A DNA stretch of 64,000 bases from JAXLWB01 sp046328715 (GCA_046328715.1 JAXLWB010000001.1:372001-436000), one strand, 5' to 3'. Shown: positions 50,676 to 59,687, counted from the stretch's first letter. Translations and numbers: made by a program. Notes: generated from the sequence alone by a model not told the origin.

Positions 50676-51795
50676 TGCAGCACAGGGTAACTCATTGGCA
50701 ATTCATGCAGGATGGAATTGGGGAATTTACCTATTCATTGTACCTTGTTATTCAGCGATCAATAGTATACTGAGCTCAAACCCCATAGCGCCATCCAGTG
50801 CAAGAATTAGAATGAAGGGGAAGGTGATTATATGACAAACACGGCCACGCACGTTGAACCATCAGTGACCAACAAGGCCCTCACTACGGCGACGGAGGCC
50901 GCACGCTGGATCCGTTCAACTGCTCAACGGACAGAACATGGGCTGGTTTGGCTACCCGATCCAGATCAGCCACAACGAACGGCGACGCTTTCGGCACCGG
51001 CAACCATTTACAGTGGCAATGCTGGGATCATCCTCTTCTTTCTTGAATTGGCGCGGGCTACTGAAGACGTTTCGTATCTCGACGACGCCAAACTCGGTGC
51101 CGACCAACTGGTAGCGACCTGGCGTGATGTCATTACCTTCCCCGCGTTCTTAAAGATCGAGAACCTGCATCTCACCTTTAATACGGGACTGGCTGGCACA
51201 GCATTTGTACTGGCTCAGGTCTGGCAGGCGACCGATGCCGCTATTTACCGGGAGACAGCATGGTCGATTACCCAACACATTGTAGCAGCCGCCCGACCCG
51301 TTGGCGACGCAATTGAATGGATCGGTGCGACGTCGGCTGGCTTGGGCGATGGGGCGATCATTCTCTATCTATTGTGGGCAGCGCGTTTCTTTCAGGATGC
51401 GAGTTTGCTAACTGTGGCATCCCGTGCCGGACGCCGGATCGTGGAGATGGCCGAGCCTGATGCACGTGGTGGCGTAAAATGGATCGGCTTCCCCGTGGAG
51501 CAGTTAGGGTTGCCGCCGAACACCTACTTTCCAAATTTCGAGTTTGGGACTGCTGGTGTGGCTTTTGTGCTCGCCGGCTATGAGGAGACGCAGGATGCGG
51601 CATTTTTGAAGCAACGACCGGGAGCAAGCCATGTGCAGGCGATTGCCACACAAACCGACGATGCAGCGCGCTATATTTTATCGTGAACCCGATCTCACAC
51701 CGATCCTATTATCTGGGCTATTGTCATGGTCCGGTCGGTACAGCGCGCACCTTTTATGCCCTTTATAGGGCGACTGGTGAAACACGCTATCTAGA

Positions 51796-52652
51796 GCCTG
51801 TTATGAACTTTATGAGATGAAGATGAACGGCTTGTTTAAGCATAAGGATAGCAAAAGGCTAAGAAATGGAAGCCAGCCAGTGTTCGGGTAAACGTTCATA
51901 ATCACGAGCAAGTCTGCGGAAGCGAGCCGTCAGGCAAAACTGCGTTCGACAACCCAACGTTTTGGCAAGAGAACGAAACCTTTCTTGGCTTCTGGCAGTT
52001 TGACGACGATGAGTTCGATACCATGTTGATTGGCAGCCTGAGCGGCATCGTCACCGGTGTAGCCTTGGTCAACATAGGCAACTTCAACACTATCCCCGGT
52101 GACATCTTGTACTTGTTGTGCCAGTTCATCCACTTGCGCCCGCTCTTGTTCATTGGCTGGAGTTACATGCAAAGCCAGCAAGTGTCCAAGTGTATCAGCT
52201 GCCAGATGGACTTTGCTGCCTTTCTTGTGTTTGTGGCCATCGTAGCCTGCTCGTTCGCCACTTTCCGGTGTCGATTGCGGGGTACGACCATCGAAAATCG
52301 CAGCAGACGGTTGCTCATTTCGGCCAGCAGCCAAACGCAACAGGACTCGTAAATCATGCACCATCGTCTCGAATACTTCGGCTGCTATCCAGCGCTGTGT
52401 TTGATGATAGACCGTGTACCAAGGCGGCAGGTCGTGGGCATCACATTCGCCAGCCGGCTCCGGCTCGCACCAGCCGTAAGCCATTGAAGACTTCTCGTAA
52501 CTCATGTTCCCGTTGCGGTGCGTCTTCTCGCATCAAGGTCAAATACGGCGCTGCGAACGCCCACTCTTCATCGGTTACATCACTTGGGTATGCTTTCCGG
52601 TTCATCCTTTTAGCATACTCATTCTGTCAAAATCCAAAAGTTCATAACACGC
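51796..52652. mobile_element. IS5-family insertion sequence (857 bp)
   Basis: Bounded by a 6-bp duplication TCTAGA (51790-51795 and 52653-52658). Terminal inverted repeats begin GCCTGTTATGAACTTT on the left and, read inward, GCGTGTTATGAACTTTT on the right. Removing the element and one TCTAGA copy restores the LanC reading frame TRYLEWTERF. Size and transposase type fit IS5-group elements of about 850 bp. Confidence 0.9.
51859..52605 (-). pseudogene. Transposase of the IS, frameshifted
   Basis: From ATG at 52605: MNRKAYPSDVTDEEWAFAAP, then LRLVRAGAGWRM, a frame change near 52443, then HDLPPWYTVYHQTQRWIAAE, catalytic AIFDGRTPQSTPESGERAGY, YVDQGYTGDDAAQA and KRWVVERSFA. A base is lost near 51935 and the end ARFRRLARDYERLPEHWLAS lies in another frame. 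Both breaks make the enzyme inactive as read, unless the losses are sequencing errors. Confidence 0.85.
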
Positions 52653-53137
52653 TCTAGAATGGACGGAACGCTTTGCGCGCGGCATTTTGCGCAGTGGCGT
52701 TCCTGAACGGCGAACGCCTGGGCTGTGGAATGTCGTTTGTCAGTGCTGTGGCACAACGGGAATTCTGGATTTCTTTCTCAGCCTTTGGTTGGTCACGGAT
52801 CGCTCTGAATACCTGACCTTTGCCCAGCAGGTGGCGGATCAGACACTCAGTCGTACTAGCACTCAAGATGGCAACGGCTATCGCTGGTATCAGGCGTGGA
52901 CGCGCGTCCAGCCAGGCTAATCAGCGCCGAAACTGGCTACATGATCGGTGCGGCAGGCGAAGGCAGTGCCTTTTTGCACCTGTATCTGGCCGAACAAGGG
53001 CGTTACGCGGCCATTCTGTTTCCCGATAATCCCTTTCCCGACAAGGCTCTGTAAGCTTACTTGTCCAGAATCAGAAAAATGATTATTGCTGTGATAACGA
53101 TCTATCAACAACTTTTCAACTCAGGGCAACGTGTTCA

Positions 53138-53505
53138 TGATTTATCAATTGCGTATTTACGAGATCTTTGAGCATAATAAAAGTGCGTTCCATGCACGCT
53201 TTCGTGACCATGCAATACGGATTATGCGGCAGTATGGCTTTACCTTCGTGAATTTGTGGAAACTTGAAAACCGAGCGAAGCGGGCTGTATCTTCTGGCCT
53301 GGCCTGATGAGGCGACGCTTGATAGGGCATGGGCTGAATTCCGTGCCGATGCCGAATGGGGCGAAATCAAGCGCGCATTACAAGCTTACGCATGGCAACA
53401 GTGGGCGCAATTGAAGATCGCATCCTGCATCTGGCTATTACACCGGCACAATTGTTGCTGCGGCAGCAAAAGAAAAGCAAGAGTGAATTCACGCATCACC
53501 GATGA
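53138..53505 (+). pseudogene. NIPSNAP family protein gene, frameshifted
   Basis: ATG 53138 gives MIYQLRIYEIFEHNKSAFHA and RFRDHAIRIMRQYGFTFVNL, the start of a NIPSNAP ferredoxin-like protein of about 110 residues. Near 53262 the frame shifts to GLYLLAWPDEATLDRAWAEF, and near 53400 again to GAIEDRILHLAITPAQLLLR, ending at TGA 53505. Two breaks in so short a gene indicate decay along with the neighbouring LanC gene. Confidence 0.8.
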
Positions 53506-53584
53506 TTCGTTAACGCCCAAAGTTATTGGTCTGTTAAGAATTCAGAAGGTTGACATGGATTGATTTCCATCAGTCAGATACCCC

Positions 53585-53713
53585 TAGGTGACGGTTTGGT
53601 AAATCCGGCCAAGCAAGTCGGCAAAATTGCCAAAGCCGCCGAGATCCCGTACCTTATCACAAGCTTCATTTTTGAGCAAGCAAAAATGCATGCCAATGCT
53701 TCACCCAGGTAAA
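53585..53713 (+). pseudogene. Unidentified coding remnant
   Basis: One frame reads LGDGLVNPAKQVGKIAKAAE and continues IPYLITSFIFEQAKMHANAS before a stop. It has no start codon of its own in a good context, looks protein-like and overlaps the start of the next gene in another frame. I could not name the family; it is probably the tail of a deleted gene. Confidence 0.4.
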
Positions 53714-54346
53714 ATTACTATCGCCACTTACGCCGCCTTTGCACCTGTCTGCGCAAGCGATGAACAGGGCGTGCATGGCCGCGATGTAGACTTTCTGCGA
53801 GCCTTTGCCCAACAGCAAGGTTTGACCATTGAATTTCGTGTTTTTCTATTTGATCGCATTTGGGAACGGCCAGGGCGTGGAGAAGTTGATATCGCAGCCG
53901 CCGGAATTGCACCTTTATGCGAACGTCAATGCCCTGGTGTAGTCTGGAGCGAATCCTATTTTACGGTTGAGCGTTCGTTGCTGATCCGTGCCACTGATCA
54001 GATTCGATTTAAGACGATCCATGATTTTGCAGGCTATACGATCGCTGTCACACGGGGTTCAACTGCTGATATTGATACACAACAGCGTAAGCCAGCGACA
54101 GCGCATCTTGTCTACTATGACAAACAGGAGCGAGCCGTTGCTGAATTGTTGTCGGGCAAGATCGACGCCTTTGGCACTGGGGACGTTTGCAGTCACTATC
54201 TGGTTGACCAGCATCCCAAACAATTAGCTGTGGCTGATGTTCATCCAATGGCCGAGCCGGAACAGTTTGCCTTTGCCGTACGGGCCGAGAGTGACTTGCT
54301 GCCCGCGCTTAATGCCTTTATTCGGGAAAACCGTTTACGCTACTAA
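53696..54346 (+). CDS. Type 3 periplasmic-binding-fold protein without signal peptide
   Basis: 216 residues from ATG 53696 (ATG 53690 also possible). MLHPGKITIATYAAFAPVCA begins directly with the first strand of an amino-acid-binding SBP_bac_3 fold; GRDVDFLRAFAQQQGLTIEF, AVTRGSTADIDTQQRK and AVAELLSGKIDAFGTGDVCS are in order. There is no signal peptide or lipobox, and upstream sequence is a remnant, so it is either cytoplasmic or has lost its export signal in a deletion. The stop codon TAA lies in repeat R4. Confidence 0.7.
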   Translation: MLHPGKITIATYAAFAPVCASDEQGVHGRDVDFLRAFAQQQGLTIEFRVFLFDRIWERPGRGEVDIAAAGIAPLCERQCPGVVWSESYFTVERSLLIRATDQIRFKTIHDFAGYTIAVTRGSTADIDTQQRKPATAHLVYYDKQERAVAELLSGKIDAFGTGDVCSHYLVDQHPKQLAVADVHPMAEPEQFAFAVRAESDLLPALNAFIRENRLRY

Positions 54347-54482
54347 TAGACAACGCAAATCAAAGTTGCACAATTTGTAGGGGCATCCGCTTGCCGGTGC
54401 CCGCCTTGTACCGACGCACGGGCAACCGCAAGGGTGTGCCCCTACGTCACGTAATACTCCAATCTCTATCTGCTTTGTCTAT
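54344..54482 (+). repeat. Palindromic element R4 (CTAATAGACA family, long form)
   Basis: Starts CTAATAGACAACGCAAATC and ends CTGCTTTGTCTATAA, with the internal GTAGGGGCATCCGCTTGCC ... GTGCCCCTAC palindrome shared with R3. Provides tandem stops TAA-TAG to the preceding gene. About 139 bp, non-coding. Confidence 0.72.
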
Positions 54483-54518
54483 AAGCCTATGGCAACCACC
54501 CAACAGTTTTTCTGATTT

Positions 54519-54573
54519 GTTACCACTTTGTTACCACTGCGTGACCAAGCTTGTTACCACCATTTGTAACACT
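54519..54573 (+). promoter_or_regulatory. GTTACC-type regulon promoter P6 (encapsulin operon)
   Basis: GTTACC (54519), GTTACC (54530), GTGACC (54541), GTTACC (54553), spacings 11, 11 and 12. The -10 position 9 bp on reads AACACT (54568-54573; TAACAC one base earlier), a weak box that may need the activator. Confidence 0.82.
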
Positions 54574-54624
54574 AAGATATCACGCCTTCTCGTTATCAAC
54601 TCTTAGGGATTTGGGTAGGTCTGC

Positions 54625-54717
54625 ATGACTGTACTGAATTTGTCTGATATGCGACAGAAATCTTTTGTCGCACTCTCCACCTCATATATTCACCTCGGCT
54701 GTTGTAGCTGTAGCTAG
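54625..54717 (+). CDS. Cysteine-containing leader peptide, class B (30 aa)
   Basis: ATG 54625 follows GTAGGT. The peptide begins MTVLNLSDMRQKSFVALSTS and ends YIHLGCCSCS, with the Cys codons just before the stop. TGTAGCTAGCAGG at its end resembles the ends of the leaders at 7902 and 36804. It lies between P6 and the encapsulin gene, 269 nt upstream of the latter. Confidence 0.65.
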   Translation: MTVLNLSDMRQKSFVALSTSYIHLGCCSCS

Positions 54718-54726
54718 CAGGCCCTT

Positions 54727-54792
54727 ATGTGCTGCTGCACGGTCGTTGTGCCGTGCGCTGATAACCATAAGTCGTCTGCACATCCCACTTAA
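54727..54792 (+). CDS. Second tandem cysteine leader (21 aa)
   Basis: Nine bases after the first leader's stop, AGCAGG and ATG 54727 open MCCCTVVVPCADNHKSSAHP followed by T and a stop. CCC directly after the start codon recalls the CCC-TV core of the class A leaders. The rest of 54793-54986 contains alternative stems (GTTCTAC/GTAGAAC; GCTGA/TCAGC) but no T-rich terminator. Confidence 0.55.
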   Translation: MCCCTVVVPCADNHKSSAHPT

Positions 54793-54986
54793 CTTCTGAA
54801 ACAAGATACGCTAACCCCACACTCAGTAATGTAGATCCAAATGGTTCTACCGGGTGTTATTTGTTGCGCTGATTAACCAGTTCGAGTCAGCCTATACGCG
54901 TCTTCTAGAGTAGAACTGCCCTATCTGGCTGAATTTCTATTACCTTATCACTCAACTACATCAGTATCTAAAGAAGGAATCCTGCA

Positions 54987-55913
54987 ATGTCGCAAACTAT
55001 TGAAATTCGTCAAACATTAGCTGAACAGGCTGCGCGCCAATTAGCGAATGCGACTAAAACTCATGCGCAGTGGTCGGGTATTACACCGCGCTGGCTGGTT
55101 GCTTTTTTGCCGTGGACACCAGTAGAGGCTGGCATCTATCGCCTCAACCGGGTAAAAGAACCGAAAGGTAGCACTGCCACCGATGTCGAATGTAGCCCGA
55201 AAAATAACAACGACTTGCCGGAAACCTACATTGACTACGAAGAAGCACCGCGTGAATATTCGCTCAATACGATTACCACCGTGTTGGATGTTCAAACCCG
55301 TGTCTCTGATCTCTACAGTAAGCCAATCGATCAGATTCAAGAGCAACTCCGTCTGTTGATCGAAAAGGTCAAAGAAAAACAGGAAGGCGAGTTAATTAAC
55401 AATTCAAGCTATGGTCTGTTGCATAACATCGCCGATAGTCAAAAGGTTAAAACACGCAAAGGTCGCCCCACACCCGATGATCTGGATGAATTGATCACCA
55501 AGGTATGGAAAGAGCCAGCCTTTTTCCTCGCTCATCCGCGTGCTATTGCTGCCTTTGGTCGTGAATGCACACGGCGTGGCGTACCACCGCCGACTGTCAA
55601 TATCTTCGGCTCTCCGTTTTTGACGTGGCGCGGCCTGCCGCTGGTTCCCACAGATAAGCTCTACATCAACGGCAATAAAAGCGATATTCTGTTGTTGCGC
55701 ACTGGTGAGAAGAAACAGGGAGTGGTCGGCCTCTTCCAACCTGGCATCCCCGGTGAAGTAGCACCGAGTCTCTCTGTACGCTTTATGGGGATTGATCGCA
55801 AAGCCATTGCCTCCTATCTCATTTCGCTCTATTGCTCGGCAGCCGTGTTGACCGAGGATGCAATCGCCGTTCTGCAAGATGTTGAGGTCGATCGCTACTA
55901 TGACTACACCTAA
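54987..55913 (+). CDS. Family 2A encapsulin shell protein (SrpI-like)
   Basis: HK97-fold protein that self-assembles into a protein nanocompartment. 308 residues, MSQTIEIRQTLAEQAARQLA. The family 2 signature is visible in QLANATKTHAQWSGITPRWLVAFLPWTPVEAGIYRLNRVK, with YIDYEEAPREYSLNTITTVL, FFLAHPRAIAAFGRECTRRG and the C-terminal CSAAVLTEDAIAVLQDVEVD. No cyclic-nucleotide domain is inserted, so it is type 2A. The next gene, overlapping by 14 nt, encodes the cysteine desulfurase cargo. In cyanobacteria the relative SrpI is induced by sulfate starvation and the shells store elemental sulfur. Confidence 0.93.
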   Translation: MSQTIEIRQTLAEQAARQLANATKTHAQWSGITPRWLVAFLPWTPVEAGIYRLNRVKEPKGSTATDVECSPKNNNDLPETYIDYEEAPREYSLNTITTVLDVQTRVSDLYSKPIDQIQEQLRLLIEKVKEKQEGELINNSSYGLLHNIADSQKVKTRKGRPTPDDLDELITKVWKEPAFFLAHPRAIAAFGRECTRRGVPPPTVNIFGSPFLTWRGLPLVPTDKLYINGNKSDILLLRTGEKKQGVVGLFQPGIPGEVAPSLSVRFMGIDRKAIASYLISLYCSAAVLTEDAIAVLQDVEVDRYYDYT

Positions 55914-57795
55914 TCTTGTCTCGTCGGCTAGTTCTATTCCCAACTTTGGCCAGCCAGAAGCACCGGTGACAGCCAATTCGTCTCTAGCAGATGTAGCCGA
56001 AACCGTTGCAGACCAGGCGACTGGCATTCCAAATCCGGCATTGATTGCTGAACTTGCCAATCGTTTTTTTGCTGCGCTGCCGGGTCAGGCAAGTGTGCCG
56101 ACGCCCACACCACCGGCTCCGCCTGTACTCTCGCCAGCGCCGCCCATCCAATCAGGAGCATTGGCTGCATCGGTGCCGGCGACGCCTACGTTTACACCAA
56201 ATTCATTGACGCTACCATCTGCTGCACTGCCGCCGAACCCGCCGACTACGCCAACAGGGGCACCTATGGCAGGAGTCGGCCAGGCTGCGCCACTACCAGC
56301 GCTGCCGCTATCTCCGGCCAATGTAGCGGACCTGAGTGGCGTTTCTACCGCCTTTGGTGGGGTGATGGCACTGGTGCAATCCGTGCCGATCACACCCGCC
56401 ACACCTACAGTTGCATCCGCGCATCAAGCAGCAGGCAACCTCTACTTTGTCGAGGATAAGTTCGGAGTTAACAAGGCTGTCGCTGCTCCATTTCACTTTG
56501 AGACGCTGCTCTTTCCACCAGAATCAGTCTCCTATAACCCTGGTCAGATCCCCGACCTGCACTTTGCACCCCAGCCGTTTGACCCAAATGCCATCCGGCG
56601 CGATTTCCCTATTTTGCAAGAGCAAGTGCATGGCAAGCGGTTAGTCTGGCTTGACAATGCCGCAACCACACAAAAACCGCGGGCGGTCATTGAGCGCTTG
56701 AAATATTACTACGAACACGAAAACTCGAATGTCCACCGCGCCGCTCATACGCTGGCTGCCCGCGCAACGGATGCCTATGAAAGCGCCCGTCAAAAAGTGA
56801 GCCGTTTTCTCAATGCTGCATCGCCGCAGGAGATCATTTTTGTGCGCGGTACCACAGAGGCTATCAATCTGATTGCCCAGAGTTGGGGACGGCAGAACAT
56901 CGGACAAGGCGATGAAATCGTCATCACTTGGTTGGAGCACCATGCCAACATCGTGCCCTGGCAGCAATTGGTCGCTGAAAAAGGCGCATGCCTGCGTGTA
57001 GTCCCGGTCGATGAGAGCGGCCAAGTGATCTTGTCCGAATATGAAAAGCTATTGGGGCCACGGACCAAACTGGTGGCAATGACCCAAGTCTCTAACGCCT
57101 TGGGTACGATTACACCGACGGCGGCAATGATCGCTGCGGCTCATCGCCACGGAGCCTGTACCTTGGTCGATGGTGCACAGGCGATATCGCATATGCGCCA
57201 GGATGTACAGGCGCTTGATACTGATTTTTATGTTTTCTCTGGCCACAAGATTTTCGGGCCTACTGGCATCGGGGCGGTTTACGGCAAAAAGGCACTGCTT
57301 GAACAGACACAGCCGTGGCAAGGTGGCGGAAATATGATCGCTGATGTCACCTTTGAGCGGACGCTCTACCAACCGCCACCAACACGTTTTGAGGCAGGCA
57401 CTGGCAACATTGCCGATGCAGTCGGCTTGGGCGCGGCGCTAGATTATGTCTCGTCGCTTGGTATGGAGGCGATCAGTCACTATGAGCATGAACTATTGCA
57501 CTATGCTACCGGCAAGCTGCGTACTGTGCCCGGCCTGAAAATTATCGGGAATGCACAAGCGAAGGCAGGCGTGCTCTCGTTTGTCATCGCTGGATTGCGA
57601 ACCGAAGAGATCGGCTCTGCGCTGGACAAGGAAGGCATTGCAGTACGCTCTGGGCATCACTGTGCCCAACCTATCCTGCGTCGGTTTGGAGTCGAAAGTA
57701 CGGTGCGGGCCTCGCTGGCCCCCTACAACACTTGTGAAGATATTGATGCCTTGGTTGCAGCGTTGCTCAAGTTGCAGCGCACACATGGGCGCTAA
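55900..57795 (+). CDS. Encapsulin cargo cysteine desulfurase with disordered N-terminal domain
   Basis: PLP enzyme that releases sulfur from L-cysteine. 631 residues from ATG 55900, overlapping the shell gene. Residues 1-225 are low complexity, rich in Pro, Ala and Thr (PTPTPPAPPVLSPAPP), the cargo-loading region typical of family 2A encapsulin desulfurases. From about 228 the SufS-type enzyme follows: RRDFPILQEQVHGKRLVWLD, PLP Lys450 in FSGHKIFGPTG, and catalytic Cys588 in RSGHHCAQPILRRFG. Two motifs near the domain border (NLYFVEDKFG; PFHFETLLFPPESVSYNPGQ) are probable shell-binding elements. Confidence 0.93.
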   Translation: MTTPNLVSSASSIPNFGQPEAPVTANSSLADVAETVADQATGIPNPALIAELANRFFAALPGQASVPTPTPPAPPVLSPAPPIQSGALAASVPATPTFTPNSLTLPSAALPPNPPTTPTGAPMAGVGQAAPLPALPLSPANVADLSGVSTAFGGVMALVQSVPITPATPTVASAHQAAGNLYFVEDKFGVNKAVAAPFHFETLLFPPESVSYNPGQIPDLHFAPQPFDPNAIRRDFPILQEQVHGKRLVWLDNAATTQKPRAVIERLKYYYEHENSNVHRAAHTLAARATDAYESARQKVSRFLNAASPQEIIFVRGTTEAINLIAQSWGRQNIGQGDEIVITWLEHHANIVPWQQLVAEKGACLRVVPVDESGQVILSEYEKLLGPRTKLVAMTQVSNALGTITPTAAMIAAAHRHGACTLVDGAQAISHMRQDVQALDTDFYVFSGHKIFGPTGIGAVYGKKALLEQTQPWQGGGNMIADVTFERTLYQPPPTRFEAGTGNIADAVGLGAALDYVSSLGMEAISHYEHELLHYATGKLRTVPGLKIIGNAQAKAGVLSFVIAGLRTEEIGSALDKEGIAVRSGHHCAQPILRRFGVESTVRASLAPYNTCEDIDALVAALLKLQRTHGR

Positions 57796-57865
57796 ATTAT
57801 TCCTCTCTGGCAGTTTCGACTAGAAAACAGGTCGAACTACCAATAGACTCAGAAAGGAGCTTCAA

Positions 57866-58804
57866 ATGGCACGAATTGCAAACAATATTGCGGAACTGAT
57901 CGGCAACACCCCACTCGTTCAACTGAATCGAGTCAGTGATGGGGCGGTGGCCAAGATTGTGGCCAAGCTCGAATTCTTTAACCCAGCCTCCAGTGTCAAA
58001 GATCGCATTGGCGTCAGCATGATCGAGGCTGCAGAACAGGCTGGCAAAATTGGCCCCGATACGATCATCCTCGAACCGACCAGCGGCAACACTGGGATTG
58101 CCCTCGCCTTTGTCTGTGCGGCGAAAGGCTATCGCTGCACCCTGGTGATGCCCGAGACGATGAGTTTGGAACGACGCATTTTGTTGCGTGCCTATGGGGC
58201 GGAGTTGATTCTCACCCCTGGCCCACAAGGCATGAAAGGCGCAATCGCCAAAGCCGAAGAACTGGCCGCCAGTGATAGCCGCTATTTTATCCCGCAGCAG
58301 TTCCAAAACCCTGCCAATCCAGCCATTCACCGCCGCACAACCGCCGAAGAGATCTGGAACGATACCGACGGCCAGGTCGATATCCTGATCTCTGGCGTCG
58401 GCACTGGTGGCACGATCACCGGGGTCAGCGAGGTGATCAAAGCGCGCAAGCCAAGTTTCAAAGCCATTGCCGTGGAACCAGCAGATTCACCAGTGCTCTC
58501 TGGCGGAGCACCAGGTCCACACAAGATTCAGGGCATCGGGGCCGGTTTTGTGCCAGATGTACTAAACACGGGCATCGTTGATGAAATCATCAAGGTCAAA
58601 AACGAAGAAGCCTTTGCTGCGGCGCGGCGTGTGGGCCAGCAAGAAGGTATTTTGGTCGGTATTTCCTCGGGTGCAGCGATTCATGCGGCTTTGCAGGTTG
58701 CCCACCGCCCAGAAAACGCCGGCAAACTGATCGTGGTGATTATTCCCTCCAACGGGGAACGTTATTTGAGTACAGCGTTGTATGCCGATCTGCGGGATGC
58801 TTAA
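57866..58804 (+). CDS. cysK: Cysteine synthase (O-acetylserine sulfhydrylase)
   Basis: Makes L-cysteine from O-acetylserine and sulfide. 312 residues, MARIANNIAELIGNTPLVQL; AAAGGAG precedes the ATG. PLP Lys45 in NPASSVKDRIG, the substrate loop EPTSGNTGIALAF and the phosphate-binding GVGTGGTITGVSEV are all present, and the C-terminus ends GERYLSTALYADL as in CysK. It lies in the encapsulin operon with CysE; together they supply cysteine to the desulfurase. Confidence 0.95.
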   Translation: MARIANNIAELIGNTPLVQLNRVSDGAVAKIVAKLEFFNPASSVKDRIGVSMIEAAEQAGKIGPDTIILEPTSGNTGIALAFVCAAKGYRCTLVMPETMSLERRILLRAYGAELILTPGPQGMKGAIAKAEELAASDSRYFIPQQFQNPANPAIHRRTTAEEIWNDTDGQVDILISGVGTGGTITGVSEVIKARKPSFKAIAVEPADSPVLSGGAPGPHKIQGIGAGFVPDVLNTGIVDEIIKVKNEEAFAAARRVGQQEGILVGISSGAAIHAALQVAHRPENAGKLIVVIIPSNGERYLSTALYADLRDA

Positions 58805-58877
58805 AAGTGGTCTGCTGTGCCGGGTTCCAATTGAATGCGGCGTAGCAGGTAAGTCGGTTGTGGCAAGGAGTATGAGC

Positions 58878-59603
58878 ATGTTTACCACTTTTCGACGAGA
58901 TATTGAACTGTTCTTCAAAAACGATCCGGCTGCCGGTAGCACGTTGGAAGTATTGCTCTGTTACCCGAGGTTACATGCTCTGTGGTTTTATCGGTTAGCC
59001 CATTGGCTGTGGCAGTGCCGTTGGCGAGTATTAGGCCGTTTTGTCTCCCATATGGGGCGATGTATGACGGGTATTGAAATTCATCCTGGTGCCCAGATCG
59101 GGCCTGGCTTGGTGATTGATCATGGCATGGCAGTGGTGATTGGCGAAACGGCTGAAATTGGGGCGAACGTGTTGCTCTATCACAACGTCACACTGGGTGG
59201 GGTCGAACTAATTAAAGGCAAACGCCACCCGACGCTCGAAGATCATGTCGTGGTTGGTGCGGGTGCCCAGATCCTGGGACCGATTCGGATTGGTTCACAT
59301 AGCCGAATCGGTGCCAATGCCGTGGTAACGAAAGATGTGCCACCCCATTCGGTAGTTGTAGGTGTGCCGGGGCGTATACGTCCTCGACACGCAATTATGG
59401 CAACAGAGGCTACAGCCATCTCGACCTATATAAATGGCCATAGCGAACTAACCCCTGGTCCTGCTACGCCGACAGATGTTACCTCAGAACTGTTGCGAAC
59501 GCTGCAGGGACGCCTAGTTGTGTTGGAAAAAGAACTTGCGTCGCTGCGCACTGAACAGTGGGACGAGGCTGTCGAGCAAGGTTATGAAGGCGCTTATATC
59601 TAG
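58878..59603 (+). CDS. cysE: Serine O-acetyltransferase
   Basis: Forms O-acetylserine, substrate of CysK. 241 residues from ATG 58878, chosen because AAGGAG is 7 nt before it (ATG 58872 is too close). MFTTFRRDIELFFKNDPAAG, then the left-handed beta-helix hexapeptide region GIEIHPGAQIGPGLVIDHGM, VLLYHNVTLGG and the conserved VVVGVPGRIRP. The N-terminus is short as in EpsC-type enzymes. The C-terminal 50 residues form a likely coiled coil (LLRTLQGRLVVLEKELASLR), not usual in CysE. Family 2A encapsulin operons often include CysE. Confidence 0.92.
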   Translation: MFTTFRRDIELFFKNDPAAGSTLEVLLCYPRLHALWFYRLAHWLWQCRWRVLGRFVSHMGRCMTGIEIHPGAQIGPGLVIDHGMAVVIGETAEIGANVLLYHNVTLGGVELIKGKRHPTLEDHVVVGAGAQILGPIRIGSHSRIGANAVVTKDVPPHSVVVGVPGRIRPRHAIMATEATAISTYINGHSELTPGPATPTDVTSELLRTLQGRLVVLEKELASLRTEQWDEAVEQGYEGAYI

Positions 59604-59687
59604 ACTGTGATTGATTGGAAAGCGATGGTAGTAGCGGTATCAAAGCTGTCGCTTTTCAACAGATTTCTCTTTAAAAGGCAAACAGGC

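Larger units (their letters stand above)
50832..53054 (+). pseudogene. LanC-like (lanthionine synthetase C family) gene, interrupted by an IS
   Basis: The first part, MTNTATHVEPSVTNKALTTA to AARYILS (51686), is a LanC-like alpha-toroid. One base is lost near 51685, after which the frame continues YYLGYCHGPVGTARTFYALY with the zinc-ligand CHG. An IS (51796-52652) splits TRYLE from WTERFARGIL; the rest includes WNVVCQCCGTTGILDFF, another zinc-ligand Cys, and after one more lost base near 52917 ends GYMIGAAGEGSAFLHLYLAE. No lanthipeptide precursor or dehydratase gene is seen nearby. The gene is dead in this genome. Confidence 0.85.
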
